64,000 nucleotides of DNA, from NCBI RefSeq assembly GCF_014651035.1, contig NZ_BMWC01000020.1, forward strand, positions 1-64,000, written 5' to 3'. Position numbers and translations under genes: made by a program. How positions within the stretch are numbered: position 1 is the stretch's first letter; each line of letters starts with the position of its first letter. Source of the stretch: Streptomyces lomondensis (GTDB taxonomy: Bacteria; Actinomycetota; Actinomycetes; Streptomycetales; Streptomycetaceae). Positions 32,407-41,205 of this stretch are shown piece after piece. Below the pieces are notes generated by a model. That model did no database searches and was not told the origin of the DNA. It saw nothing but the letters and a program-made list of their open reading frames with translations.

Positions 32407-33039
32407 ATGGAGTCCCAGGTGCGTGGCGGGACCAGATGGAAGCGGTTCGCTGTGGTCATGGTGCCCAGCGTCGCCGCCACGGCTGCGATAGGTGTCGCCC
32501 TCGCGCAGGGCGCTCTCGCCGCGTCGTTCAGCGTCTCCGGCCAGTCGTTCAAGGTCACGACCAAGGAGCTCGTCGGTACGGGCTTCTCGCAGTACGGCGC
32601 CCTCGACGAGGGTTACACGATGGACGGCAAGAAGGCCGTCCACCCGGTCGCGGTCTCGTCGTTCAAGCAGGCGACGATCAAGGACCTGTGCCAGTCGGTC
32701 GTCACCCCGAACATCCCGGTGCTCGGGAACGTCAGCCTGATCCTGCGGGCCGGCCAGGGTGCGAAGCCGGTCGAGGCGCAGAACCTCTACATCGATGTCG
32801 CCGACCTCAGCGCCGACGCGACGTTCGAGAACATCGACATCGGTGTGGCCGCCAAGGACGCCAACAAGGGTCCGGCCATGAGGAAGGGCGAGACGGCGAA
32901 CCCGTACGGCTTCGCCCAGCAGGCGGACCGGGCGATCCTGACCGACGTGAAGCAGACGGCGTGGGCGACCACCGCCGGAACCTTCAAGCTCAGCGGCCTG
33001 AAGATGTCGCTGTCGACGGGTGTCAAGGAGTGCTACTAA
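32407..33039 (+). CDS. DUF6230 family exported protein
   Basis: 210-residue protein with a cytoplasmic basic start, one hydrophobic span (FAVVMVPSVAATAAIGVALA) and a probable signal-peptidase site after GALA-A, so it is exported or membrane-anchored. The remaining 175 residues are a beta-rich domain with no recognised catalytic motif; it has a cysteine in KDLCQSV and a C-terminal KECY. AAGGAGG lies seven bases before ATG. First gene of an operon with DUF6114 and a low-complexity secreted protein, an association I recall from many Streptomyces. Role unknown; envelope or lipid-related. Confidence 0.85.
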   Translation: MESQVRGGTRWKRFAVVMVPSVAATAAIGVALAQGALAASFSVSGQSFKVTTKELVGTGFSQYGALDEGYTMDGKKAVHPVAVSSFKQATIKDLCQSVVTPNIPVLGNVSLILRAGQGAKPVEAQNLYIDVADLSADATFENIDIGVAAKDANKGPAMRKGETANPYGFAQQADRAILTDVKQTAWATTAGTFKLSGLKMSLSTGVKECY

Positions 33040-33157
33040 GCACTCGATGACGGGCGGGGGAGCCGGTGGCGCCCCCGCCCGTCCACCTTCCGGCCGCGCC
33101 TTCACGCGCGGCCCACATCACCACCACAGCAACGCCGTACCAGGGAGCTGTTTTTCC

Positions 33158-33721
33158 ATGAGCGCCGAGACTCCTGCCGCAGACGGCCAGTTCACTCTCC
33201 GGAGGCAGCAGTTCCGCGCCTGGCGGGGTACGCGGCCGTTCTGGGCCGGGCTGTTCGTCCTGCTCAGCGGACTGCCCATCGCCTACTTCCCGTACGCGAA
33301 CCTCCGGATCGGTCACCTGACGCTGGCGATGGCGACCACCGCGGGTGCCGGATCCCTGATCATCGGCGTGCTGCTCGTCGTGCTGGGCGTCAGCCTCTGG
33401 TTCCAGAAGCACGTCCGCGTCTTCGCGGGAGTGGCGGCGATCCTGCTGGCGCTGGTGTCCATCCCCGTGTCCAACCTCGGCGGCTTCGTCGTCGGCTTCC
33501 TCCTCGCCCTGGTGGGCGGGGCGATGGCCGTGGCCTGGGCGCCGGGCCCGCCGCCCGCCGGGCAGCTCGCCGGACACGCCGCCACGGGCACGGGCGAGGC
33601 TCCCGACGCCACGGACCACGACACCACGGTGCTCAAGCCCGTGGACGGGGTGGGCCAGCCGAACGATCTGTCAGGAACGAACCCGGCCAACGGGGCGAAC
33701 GGGAGGCACAGTGCCGGCTGA
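33158..33721 (+). CDS. DUF6114 family membrane protein
   Basis: 187-residue membrane protein. N-terminal cytoplasmic 30 residues (FTLRRQQFRAWRGTRPFWAG), then four hydrophobic spans at about 28-45, 58-82, 88-105 and 108-130, and a hydrophilic C-terminal tail of about 55 residues. ATG 33158 has GGGAG thirteen bases upstream. Overlaps the third gene by 11 bp. No function known; likely membrane partner of the flanking exported proteins. Confidence 0.85.
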   Translation: MSAETPAADGQFTLRRQQFRAWRGTRPFWAGLFVLLSGLPIAYFPYANLRIGHLTLAMATTAGAGSLIIGVLLVVLGVSLWFQKHVRVFAGVAAILLALVSIPVSNLGGFVVGFLLALVGGAMAVAWAPGPPPAGQLAGHAATGTGEAPDATDHDTTVLKPVDGVGQPNDLSGTNPANGANGRHSAG

Positions 33722-35072
33722 CGAGGTGACCCACGGGGCTGATGTGGAGGCGTCCCGTGTGAGAACCGGGCCGCGCCACGCGGCACCCAAGAAGCCGCTG
33801 TTCACCAGGTTCAACAGGCCGACCGGCAAGGCGATAGCCATGGCGGCGATGCCGACGGCGGTCCTCATGGGGATGGGCTTCACGTCGACGCTCGCCATCG
33901 CCGACAGCAACAACCCGGCGACGCCGACGTCCAAGAGCCTGACGGCCGACGAGTACAAGGAGTGCGTGGCGGCCCTGGAGGACGCCAAGGGCGGCGACTC
34001 CGCCTCGCCCACGCCGTCCACCTCGGCCAGTGACGGCGCGACGGACGACAAGGGCGACAAGGACGACACGGCTCCCACGCCGTCCCCCTCGGCCACTCCG
34101 GGCGGTTCGGGCAACGACGGTTCCTCTTCGCCGGATTCAGGTTCCGACGACAAGGACGAGCCGAAGCCGACCCCGTCCGCGAGCGACCCCGCCACGGGCG
34201 GCGACGACGCGGCGGCCACGCCGTCCCCCTCGCCGTCCGCGAGCGGCGGCAACCTGCTGGAGGACATCGGCGACGCCATCGGCGGCATCTTCGACGGCGG
34301 GAACAAGGACGGCGCGAGCCCGAGTCCCACCCCGTCCGCCTCGGCGTCCGAGAGCACCCCGAGCGCCCCGGGCACCGGGAGCGACGGGAAGCCGGCCGGG
34401 GACGACGCCTCCGGCACCGTGCGGGACACCACCGAGAAGGCCACCGGCGCGGCCGAGGACACCGTCGAGGACACCAGCGGCAAGGCGTCCAGGACGGTCG
34501 AGGACACCACCAAGGCCGTCGAGAGGGCGGCCGAGGAGGCGGCGGACGAGGCCACCGCCACGCCCAGCCCCTCCGCGAGCCCCACCATGGACCCCGAGGA
34601 CTGCCCGGCCGCCACCGACGCCGAGGGCGGCGTCGACAACCCGGTGCCGCTGCCCGACGACCCGTGGTACCTCAACGCCAGCTCGCTGACGCTGAAGGGC
34701 GCCGACTACCAGGGCGTCGTCGAGGTGCGCACCGCCAACGGCACCGTCAAGAAGGTCCTGAAGTACGTCGTGTCCGACGGCACCGACATCGGCGACCTGC
34801 ACCAGACGGTCAAGGACAAGCAGTCCGGCAAGACGTACCACGTGCAGGCGGCCAAGGGCTCGACGTCCACGATCCGCGACGGCGACACGGTGATGTACAC
34901 GGAGCGGATCTCCGGCAAGCTGCTCGGGCTGATCCCGGTCACGTTCGACCCGGAGCACCCGCCGCCGCTGAACATCCCGCTGATCTACTTCACCGACGTG
35001 ACGGTCCAGCAGGCCGGCCAGTTCGGCGGGACCCTGCACGTGCCCGGGCTGCACAACTACATCACCGACTGA
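33711..35072 (+). CDS. Low-complexity secreted protein with C-terminal globular domain
   Basis: 453 residues. N-terminal basic region and hydrophobic span (AIAMAAMPTAVLMGMGFTST) at about 43-65, then a disordered region of roughly 220 residues made of S, P, T, D, G, A and E with repeats such as SPTPSAS, TPSPSAS and EDTVEDTSGKAS. A C-terminal domain (about 300-453) begins near DPWYLNASSLTLKGADYQGV and is beta-rich. GTG 33711 has GGGAGG upstream. The long linker suggests the C-terminal domain is held away from the membrane across the cell wall. Function unknown; third gene of the DUF6230 operon. Ended by a strong terminator. Confidence 0.85.
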   Translation: MPADEVTHGADVEASRVRTGPRHAAPKKPLFTRFNRPTGKAIAMAAMPTAVLMGMGFTSTLAIADSNNPATPTSKSLTADEYKECVAALEDAKGGDSASPTPSTSASDGATDDKGDKDDTAPTPSPSATPGGSGNDGSSSPDSGSDDKDEPKPTPSASDPATGGDDAAATPSPSPSASGGNLLEDIGDAIGGIFDGGNKDGASPSPTPSASASESTPSAPGTGSDGKPAGDDASGTVRDTTEKATGAAEDTVEDTSGKASRTVEDTTKAVERAAEEAADEATATPSPSASPTMDPEDCPAATDAEGGVDNPVPLPDDPWYLNASSLTLKGADYQGVVEVRTANGTVKKVLKYVVSDGTDIGDLHQTVKDKQSGKTYHVQAAKGSTSTIRDGDTVMYTERISGKLLGLIPVTFDPEHPPPLNIPLIYFTDVTVQQAGQFGGTLHVPGLHNYITD

Positions 35073-35107
35073 GCGCCCCTCACAAGCCCGTTCGGGAGCC
35101 GCACACA

Positions 35108-35142
35108 CGAGGGCGCCCCCTGTGATCCAGGGGGCGCCCTCG
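35108..35142. terminator. Bidirectional hairpin terminator
   Basis: 15-bp perfect arm CGAGGGCGCCCCCTG with complement at 35128-35142 and 5-base loop, between the convergent secreted-protein and pyruvate kinase genes. Confidence 0.88.
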
Positions 35143-35176
35143 GCGTCGTACAGGGCCCTTCACGGCCCTTTCGCGA

Positions 35177-36601
35177 TCAGTTCCTGGTGCCCAGGTGGTG
35201 GACGCGGACCATGTTGGTGGTGCCGGGGACACCGGGGGGCGAACCGGCGGTGATGACCGCGATGTCGCCCTCGTTGAAGCGGTTCAGCTTGACCAGCTCC
35301 TGGTCCACCAGGTCGACCATCTCGTCGGTGCTGTTCACGAAGGGCACCACGTACGGCTCCACGCCCCAGCTCAGCGCCATCTGGTTGCGGGTGCCCTCGT
35401 CGGTGGTGAAGGCGACGATCGGCTGGGCGGCGCGGTAGCGGCACAGCCGGCGGGCGGTGTCGCCGGACTGGGTGAAGGCCACCAGGACCCGGCCGCCGAG
35501 GAAGTCGGCGATCTCGCACGCGGCCCGGGCCACCGAACCGCCCTGCGTGCGCGGCTTCTTGCCCGGGACGAGCGGCTGGAGACCCTTGGACATCAGCTCC
35601 TGCTCGGCCGCGGTGACGATCTTCGACATCGTCTTCACGGTCTCGATCGGGTAGGCGCCCACGCTCGACTCGGCGGACAGCATGACCGCGTCGGCGCCGT
35701 CCAGGATCGCGTTGGCCACGTCGGAGGCCTCGGCGCGGGTCGGACGGGAGTTGGTGATCATCGACTCCATCATCTGGGTCGCCACGATCACCGGCTTGGC
35801 GTTGCGCCGGCACAGCTCGATCAGGCGCTTCTGCACCATGGGGACCTTCTCGAGCGGGTACTCGACGGCGAGGTCACCGCGGGCGACCATCACGCCGTCG
35901 AACGCCATCACGACGTCCTCCATGTTCTGCACCGCCTGCGGCTTCTCCACCTTGGCGATGACCGGGACGCGGCGGCCCTCCTCGTCCATGATGCGGTGCA
36001 CGTCCTGGACGTCCTTGGCGTCGCGGACGAAGGACAGGGCGACCAGGTCGCAGCCCATGCGCAGCGCGAAGCGGAGGTCCTCGATGTCCTTCTCGGACAG
36101 GGCGGGCACGTTGACGGCCGCGCCGGGCAGGTTGATGCCCTTGTGGTCGGAGATGACGCCGCCCTCGATGACGATCGTCTTCACCCGGTGGCCCTCGACC
36201 TCGGTGACCTTCAGCTCGACGTTGCCGTCGTTGATGAGCACCTGGTCGCCCTTGGCCACGTCGCCGGGCAGGCCCTTGTAGGTCGTCCCGCAGATCGTCT
36301 TGTCGCCCGGGACGTCCTCGGTGGTGATGGTGAACTCGTCACCGCGCACCAGCTCCACGGGACCCTCGGCGAAGGTCTCCAGGCGGATCTTCGGGCCCTG
36401 GAGGTCGGCGAGGACACCGATGGCCCGGCCGGTCTCCTTGGCGGCGGCCCGGACCCGGTCGTACCGGCCCTGGTGCTCGGCGTGCGTGCCATGGCTGAAG
36501 TTGAAGCGGGCCACGTTCATGCCGGCTTCGATCAGCGCGACAAGCTGCTCGTGGGAGTCGACCGCGGGGCCGAGAGTACAGACGATTTTCGAACGGCGCA
36601 T
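35177..36601 (-). CDS. pyk: Pyruvate kinase
   Basis: 474-residue pyruvate kinase, converting phosphoenolpyruvate and ADP to pyruvate and ATP. Start MRRSKIVCTLGPAVDSHEQL, substrate-binding NVARFNFSHGTHAEH, the signature IAKVEKPQAVQNMEDV with catalytic Lys, metal-binding MVARGDLAVEYPLEKVP and TQMMESM are all present; the small B domain (about residues 70-165) and C domain are complete. Third gene of a leftward group behind pta and ackA, 74 bp from ackA, with its own palindromic regulatory site. S. coelicolor has two pyruvate kinases; the neighbours match the SCO5423 copy by recollection. Confidence 0.96.
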   Translation of the reverse strand: MRRSKIVCTLGPAVDSHEQLVALIEAGMNVARFNFSHGTHAEHQGRYDRVRAAAKETGRAIGVLADLQGPKIRLETFAEGPVELVRGDEFTITTEDVPGDKTICGTTYKGLPGDVAKGDQVLINDGNVELKVTEVEGHRVKTIVIEGGVISDHKGINLPGAAVNVPALSEKDIEDLRFALRMGCDLVALSFVRDAKDVQDVHRIMDEEGRRVPVIAKVEKPQAVQNMEDVVMAFDGVMVARGDLAVEYPLEKVPMVQKRLIELCRRNAKPVIVATQMMESMITNSRPTRAEASDVANAILDGADAVMLSAESSVGAYPIETVKTMSKIVTAAEQELMSKGLQPLVPGKKPRTQGGSVARAACEIADFLGGRVLVAFTQSGDTARRLCRYRAAQPIVAFTTDEGTRNQMALSWGVEPYVVPFVNSTDEMVDLVDQELVKLNRFNEGDIAVITAGSPPGVPGTTNMVRVHHLGTRN

Positions 36602-36629
36602 GGGGGCGATCCTATCGGTTTGTTTCGCA

Positions 36630-36643
36630 ACGGAATATTCCGT
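36630..36643. promoter_or_regulatory. Palindromic site in pyk promoter
   Basis: ACGGAATATTCCGT, perfect 14-bp palindrome in the AT-rich gap between ackA and pyk, 29 bp upstream of the pyk ATG. Such AT-cored palindromes are typical regulator sites; binding protein unknown. Confidence 0.6.
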
Positions 36644-36675
36644 CTGGCGGAAAATACAAAAGGGCGGGATGCCGC

Positions 36676-37893
36676 TCAGGTGTGATTCCCCGAACCATTT
36701 ACCAGCGCGTAGGTCTGTGTCGCGATCTCCAATTCCTCGTCAGTAGGGACCACCGCCACCGCGACCCGGGCGCCCTCGGGCGAGATCAGCCGCGCCCCGT
36801 CGCCGCGTACGGCGTTGCGCTCGCCGTCCACCGCGAGGCCCAGCTCCTCCAGGCCCGCCAGGGCAGCCTCCCGCACCGGAGCCGCGTTCTCGCCGACGCC
36901 GGCGGTGAAGGCGACCGCGTCCACCCGTCCGAGTACGGCGTAATAGGCGCCGATGTACTTCTTCAGGCGGTGAATGTAGATGTCGAACGCCAGCTCCGCC
37001 CGCTCGTCGCCCTCGTCGACGCGGCGGCGGATCTCCCTCATGTCGTTGTCGCCGCACAGACCGATCAGACCGCTCTTCTTGTTGAGAAGAGTGTCGATCT
37101 CGTCGGCGGACATTCCACCAACACGCATCAAATGGAAGATGACGGCCGGGTCCATGTCTCCGGAGCGCGTACCCATCACGAGCCCCTCCAAAGGCGTCAG
37201 GCCCATGGAGGTGTCCACGCAGTGACCGCCCCGCACCGCCGAGGCCGAGGCCCCGTTGCCCAGGTGCAGCACGATCACGTTCACCTCGGACGGGTCCTTG
37301 CCCAGCAGCTCCGCCGTGGTCCGGGAGACGTAGGCGTGGGAGGTGCCGTGGAAGCCGTAGCGGCGGATGCGGTGCGCGTCGGCCGTCTCGACGTCGATCG
37401 CGTAGCGGGCGGCCGACTCCGGCATCGTCGTGTGGAAGGCGGTGTCGAAGACGGCGACCTGCGGCAGGTCCGGGCGCAGGGACTGCGCCGTGCGGATGCC
37501 GGTGAGGTTGGCCGGGTTGTGCAGCGGGGCCACCGGGATGAGCCGCTCGATCTCGGCGAGCACCGCGTCGTCGACGACGGTCGGCTCGGTGAAGGACTTC
37601 CCGCCGTGCACGACCCGGTGCCCGATCGCGGCCAGCTCGGGCGAGTCCAGGCCGAGGCCGTCCTTGGCGAGCTCCTCGGCGACGGCCTTCAGGGCGGCGT
37701 CGTGGTCGGCGATCGCCCCGCCGCGCTCCCGGCTCTCGCCGCCGGCCGGGGTGTGCTTCAGCCGGGAGGTCTGCTCGCCGATGCGCTCGACCAGACCGAC
37801 TGCCAGCCGACTGCTGTCGCGCATGTCGAGCAGCTGGTACTTCACCGACGAGGAGCCGGAGTTGAGGACGAGGACACGGGTCGGGCTGCTCAC
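36676..37893 (-). CDS. ackA: Acetate kinase
   Basis: 405-residue acetate kinase (acetyl phosphate + ADP to acetate + ATP). ASKHA-fold motifs: LVLNSGSSSVKYQLLD at the start, phosphate-binding HLGNGASASAV near residue 205, catalytic region RYGFHGTSHAYV, and TAGVGENAAPVRE near 325 for adenosine. GTG start overlapping the pta stop (GTGA), so the two enzymes of acetate overflow are translationally coupled. Length and motifs are complete. Confidence 0.96.
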   Translation of the reverse strand: MSSPTRVLVLNSGSSSVKYQLLDMRDSSRLAVGLVERIGEQTSRLKHTPAGGESRERGGAIADHDAALKAVAEELAKDGLGLDSPELAAIGHRVVHGGKSFTEPTVVDDAVLAEIERLIPVAPLHNPANLTGIRTAQSLRPDLPQVAVFDTAFHTTMPESAARYAIDVETADAHRIRRYGFHGTSHAYVSRTTAELLGKDPSEVNVIVLHLGNGASASAVRGGHCVDTSMGLTPLEGLVMGTRSGDMDPAVIFHLMRVGGMSADEIDTLLNKKSGLIGLCGDNDMREIRRRVDEGDERAELAFDIYIHRLKKYIGAYYAVLGRVDAVAFTAGVGENAAPVREAALAGLEELGLAVDGERNAVRGDGARLISPEGARVAVAVVPTDEELEIATQTYALVNGSGNHT

Positions 37894-39992
37894 TGGGCGA
37901 TCGCCTTCTCGCTCGGGGACGGGGCGGGGGACTGGGCCTGGATGGCCGTGATGGCGACGGTGTTCACGATGTCCGAAACCATGGCGCCCCGGGACAGGTC
38001 GTTGACCGGCTTGCGCAGGCCCTGCAGCACCGGTCCGACGGCGATGGCGCCGGCCGAGCGCTGCACGGCCTTGTAGGTGTTGTTGCCGGTGTTCAGGTCG
38101 GGGAAGATCAGCACGCTCGCCTGCCCCGCGACCTCGGAGCCGGGCAGCTTGGTCGCCGCGACCGACGGCTCCACGGCGGCGTCGTACTGGATCGGGCCCT
38201 CGATCTTCAGGTCCGGCCGTCGGCCGCGGACCAGCTCGGTGGCCTCGCGCACCTTGTCGACGTCGGCGCCGGAGCCGGAGGTGCCGGTGGAGTAGGACAG
38301 CATCGCGATGCGCGGCTCCACACCGAACTGCTCGGCCGTGGTGGCCGACTGGATGGCGATGTCGGCGAGCTGCTCGGCGTTCGGGTCCGGGTTGACCGCG
38401 CAGTCGCCGTAGACGAGGACCTTGTCGGCCAGGCACATGAAGAACACCGACGAGACGATGTCGGCGTCCGGCCTGGTCTTGATGATCTCGAAGGCCGGGC
38501 GGATGGTCGCGGCCGTGGAGTGCACCGAGCCGGACACCATGCCGTCGGCGAGGCCCTCCTGGACCATCAGCGTGCCGAAGTAGTTCACGTCGGAGACGAC
38601 GTCGTACGCCAGCTCGACGGTGACGCCCCGGTGGGCGCGCAGGGCCGCGTACTTCTCGGCGAAGGCGTCGCGCAGGTCGGAGGTGGCCGGGTCGATCAGC
38701 TGGGACTCGCCGAGGTCGATGCCGAGGTCGGCGGCCTTCTTGCGGATCTGGTCGACCGGGCCGAGCAGGGTCAGCTCGCACACGCCCCGGCGCAGCAGCA
38801 CCTCGGCGGCGTGCAGCACGCGCTCCTCGGTGCCCTCGGGCAGCACCACGCGGCGCAGGTCGGAGCGGGCCTGCTGCAGCAGCTTGTGCTCGAACATCAT
38901 CGGCGTGACGCGGTCGCTGCTGGGCGCCGAGACGCGGCGGGCGAGGTCGGCGGTGTCGGCGTACCGCTCGAACAGGCCGAGGGCCCGCTCGGCCTTGCGC
39001 GGGGTGGCCGCGTTGAGCTTGCCCTCCAGGGAGAACAGCTGCTCGGCGGTGGGGAAGCTGGTGCCGGACACCGACAGCACCGGGGTGCCGGGGGCGAGGC
39101 GGTCGGCCAGGGTGAGGATGTCGTCGCCGGGCACCTCGTCCAGGGTGAGCAGCACCCCGGCTATCGGCGGGGTGCCGGCGTTGTGCGCGGCGAGCGCGCC
39201 GACGACCAGGTCGGCGCGGTCCCCCGGGGTGACGACGAGGCAGCCCGGGGTCAGGGCGCCCAGGAAGTTCGGCAGCATCGCGCCGCCGAAGACGAAACCG
39301 AGCACGTCCCGGGCGAGCCCGGAGTCGTCGCCGAGGACCACCTTGGCGCCGAGGGCGTGGCTGATCTGAGAGACGGTCGGGGCGGACAGCGCCGGCTCGT
39401 CGGGCAGGACGTAACAGGGCACCGGGAGCCGGGAGTCGAGCTGGCCGGCGATCTCGTCGCGGTCCTCGCGGGCGACCCGGTTGGCGACCATGGCGAGGAC
39501 GTCGCAGCCGAGGGTGTCGTAGGCGCGGTAGGCGTTGCGCGTCTCGGCGAGCACCGACTCCACGGTCTGCTTGCGGCCGCCCACGACCGGGATCACGGAC
39601 GCGCCGAACTCGTTCGCCAGGCGGGCGTTGAGCGCCAGCTCGTCCGGGAGCTGGGTGTCGGCGTAGTCGGTGCCGAGGACCAGGACGACGTCGTAGTCGC
39701 GGGCGACCAGGTGGAAGCGGTCGACGAGCGTGGACACCAGCTCGTCCGTGCCGGCCTCGGCCTGGAGGGCGGACGCCTCGTGGTAGTCCATGCCGTAGAC
39801 GGTCGCCGGGTCCTGGGCGAGCCGGTAGCGGGCGCGCAGCAGCTCGAAGAGGCGGTCGGGCCCGTCGTGGACCAGGGGGCGGAAGACACCCACCCGGTCG
39901 ATCTGGCGGGTGAGGAGCTCCATGACCCCCAGTTCGACGACCTGGCGGCCGTCGCCGCGGTCGATGCCGGTCACGTACACGCTGCGGGTCAC
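37890..39992 (-). CDS. pta: Phosphate acetyltransferase
   Basis: 700-residue long-form Pta, forming acetyl phosphate from acetyl-CoA. N-terminal P-loop-like (BioD-type) domain with DRTGG-class central domain up to about residue 370, then the catalytic PTA/PTB domain (about 375-690) with LPEGTEERVLHAAE, GLADGMVSGSVHSTAATIRP and LSYSTGTSGSG. N-terminus is TRSVYVTGIDRGDGRQ; the P-loop Gly-Lys-Ser is not seen, so nucleotide binding in this domain may be altered. GTG 39992 has GGAGA eight bases upstream. First gene of the pta-ackA pair, divergent from pfkA. Confidence 0.96.
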   Translation of the reverse strand: MTRSVYVTGIDRGDGRQVVELGVMELLTRQIDRVGVFRPLVHDGPDRLFELLRARYRLAQDPATVYGMDYHEASALQAEAGTDELVSTLVDRFHLVARDYDVVLVLGTDYADTQLPDELALNARLANEFGASVIPVVGGRKQTVESVLAETRNAYRAYDTLGCDVLAMVANRVAREDRDEIAGQLDSRLPVPCYVLPDEPALSAPTVSQISHALGAKVVLGDDSGLARDVLGFVFGGAMLPNFLGALTPGCLVVTPGDRADLVVGALAAHNAGTPPIAGVLLTLDEVPGDDILTLADRLAPGTPVLSVSGTSFPTAEQLFSLEGKLNAATPRKAERALGLFERYADTADLARRVSAPSSDRVTPMMFEHKLLQQARSDLRRVVLPEGTEERVLHAAEVLLRRGVCELTLLGPVDQIRKKAADLGIDLGESQLIDPATSDLRDAFAEKYAALRAHRGVTVELAYDVVSDVNYFGTLMVQEGLADGMVSGSVHSTAATIRPAFEIIKTRPDADIVSSVFFMCLADKVLVYGDCAVNPDPNAEQLADIAIQSATTAEQFGVEPRIAMLSYSTGTSGSGADVDKVREATELVRGRRPDLKIEGPIQYDAAVEPSVAATKLPGSEVAGQASVLIFPDLNTGNNTYKAVQRSAGAIAVGPVLQGLRKPVNDLSRGAMVSDIVNTVAITAIQAQSPAPSPSEKAIAQ

Positions 39993-40179
39993 GCGCGCTC
40001 TCCGTTTCGTCTCGATCGGGGACACAAAAATCGCCCACCGAGGTGAGCAGAACCCTCTTGACAATACCTCCGCCGATAGATAAGGCGCCCGTCAGCCTCG
40101 GGTGCGGCACCTGGCTGTGGGGCGTGAAACAATCGGCAGTGGCTCACCGGTGTCAACAGCGAGCAGGAGACACAGCACG

Positions 40180-41205
40180 ATGCGTATCGGAGTTCTCACC
40201 GCAGGCGGCGACTGCCCCGGCCTGAACGCCGTGATCCGGTCGGTCGTGCACCGGGCGGTCGACAACTACGGCGACGAGGTCATCGGCTTCGAGGACGGCT
40301 ACTCGGGCCTGCTGGACGGCCGCTACCGCACGCTCGACCTGAACGCCGTCAGCGGCATCCTCGCCCGCGGCGGCACCATCCTCGGATCGTCCCGGCTGGA
40401 GCGCGACCGCCTCCGGGAGGCCTGCGAGAACGCCTCCGACATGATCCACGAGTTCGGCATCGACGCGCTGATCCCGATCGGCGGCGAGGGCACGCTGACG
40501 GCCGCCCGCATGCTGAGCGACGCGGGCCTGCCGGTCGTGGGTGTCCCCAAGACCATCGACAACGACATCTCCTCCACGGACCGCACCTTCGGCTTCGACA
40601 CCGCCGTGGGCGTCGCCACCGAGGCGATGGACCGCCTGAAGACCACCGCCGAGTCCCACCAGCGGGTGATGGTCGTGGAGGTCATGGGCCGGCACGCCGG
40701 GTGGATCGCGCTGGAGTCCGGCATGGCCGCCGGCGCCCACGGGATCTGCCTGCCGGAGCGCCCGTTCGACCCGGCCGATCTCGTCAAGATGGTCGAGGAG
40801 CGGTTCGCCCGCGGCAAGAAGTTCGCGGTGGTCTGCGTCGCCGAGGGCGCCCACCCGGCCGACGGCACCATGGACTACGGCAAGGGCGCGATCGACAAGT
40901 TCGGCCACGAGCGCTTCCAGGGCATCGGCACGGCCCTCGCCCACGAGCTGGAGCGACGGCTCGGCAAGGAGGCCAAGCCGGTCATTCTCGGCCACGTCCA
41001 GCGCGGCGGCTCACCGACCGCCTACGACCGCGTGCTCGCCACGCGCTTCGGCTGGCACGCGGTGGAGGCGGCGCACCAGGAGCAGTTCGGCCGGATGACC
41101 GCGCTGCGCGGGACGGACATCGTGATGGTGCCGCTCGCGGAGGCGGTGACCGAGTTGAAGACGGTGCCGAAGGACCGGATGGACGAGGCCGAGTCGGTCT
41201 TCTAG
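40180..41205 (+). CDS. pfkA: 6-phosphofructokinase, ATP-type
   Basis: 341-residue group A PFK. Phosphate-binding LTAGGDCPGLNAVIR at the start, IGGEGTL near residue 103 and catalytic PKTIDNDISSTD near 125; ROUGH fructose-6-phosphate contacts in VEVMGRHAGWIA and HVQRGGSP. The Gly after GGE (GGEG) is the ATP-type residue, whereas Asp there (GGED) marks pyrophosphate-dependent enzymes. ATG 40180 has CAGGAGA upstream. Divergent from pta across 187 bp. The stop overlaps by four bases the end of the convergent XRE regulator gene. Confidence 0.95.
   Translation: MRIGVLTAGGDCPGLNAVIRSVVHRAVDNYGDEVIGFEDGYSGLLDGRYRTLDLNAVSGILARGGTILGSSRLERDRLREACENASDMIHEFGIDALIPIGGEGTLTAARMLSDAGLPVVGVPKTIDNDISSTDRTFGFDTAVGVATEAMDRLKTTAESHQRVMVVEVMGRHAGWIALESGMAAGAHGICLPERPFDPADLVKMVEERFARGKKFAVVCVAEGAHPADGTMDYGKGAIDKFGHERFQGIGTALAHELERRLGKEAKPVILGHVQRGGSPTAYDRVLATRFGWHAVEAAHQEQFGRMTALRGTDIVMVPLAEAVTELKTVPKDRMDEAESVF

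Noticed and set aside
36676..40110. One long 1144-codon leftward frame covering ackA and pta
   Set aside because: Only its 3' third is AckA; the rest is the wrong frame of pta. Start signals and the GTGA overlap show two separate genes.
40528..40580. Pyrophosphate-dependent phosphofructokinase
   Set aside because: The residue after GGE is Gly (GGEG), the ATP-type choice, not the Asp of PPi-dependent enzymes.
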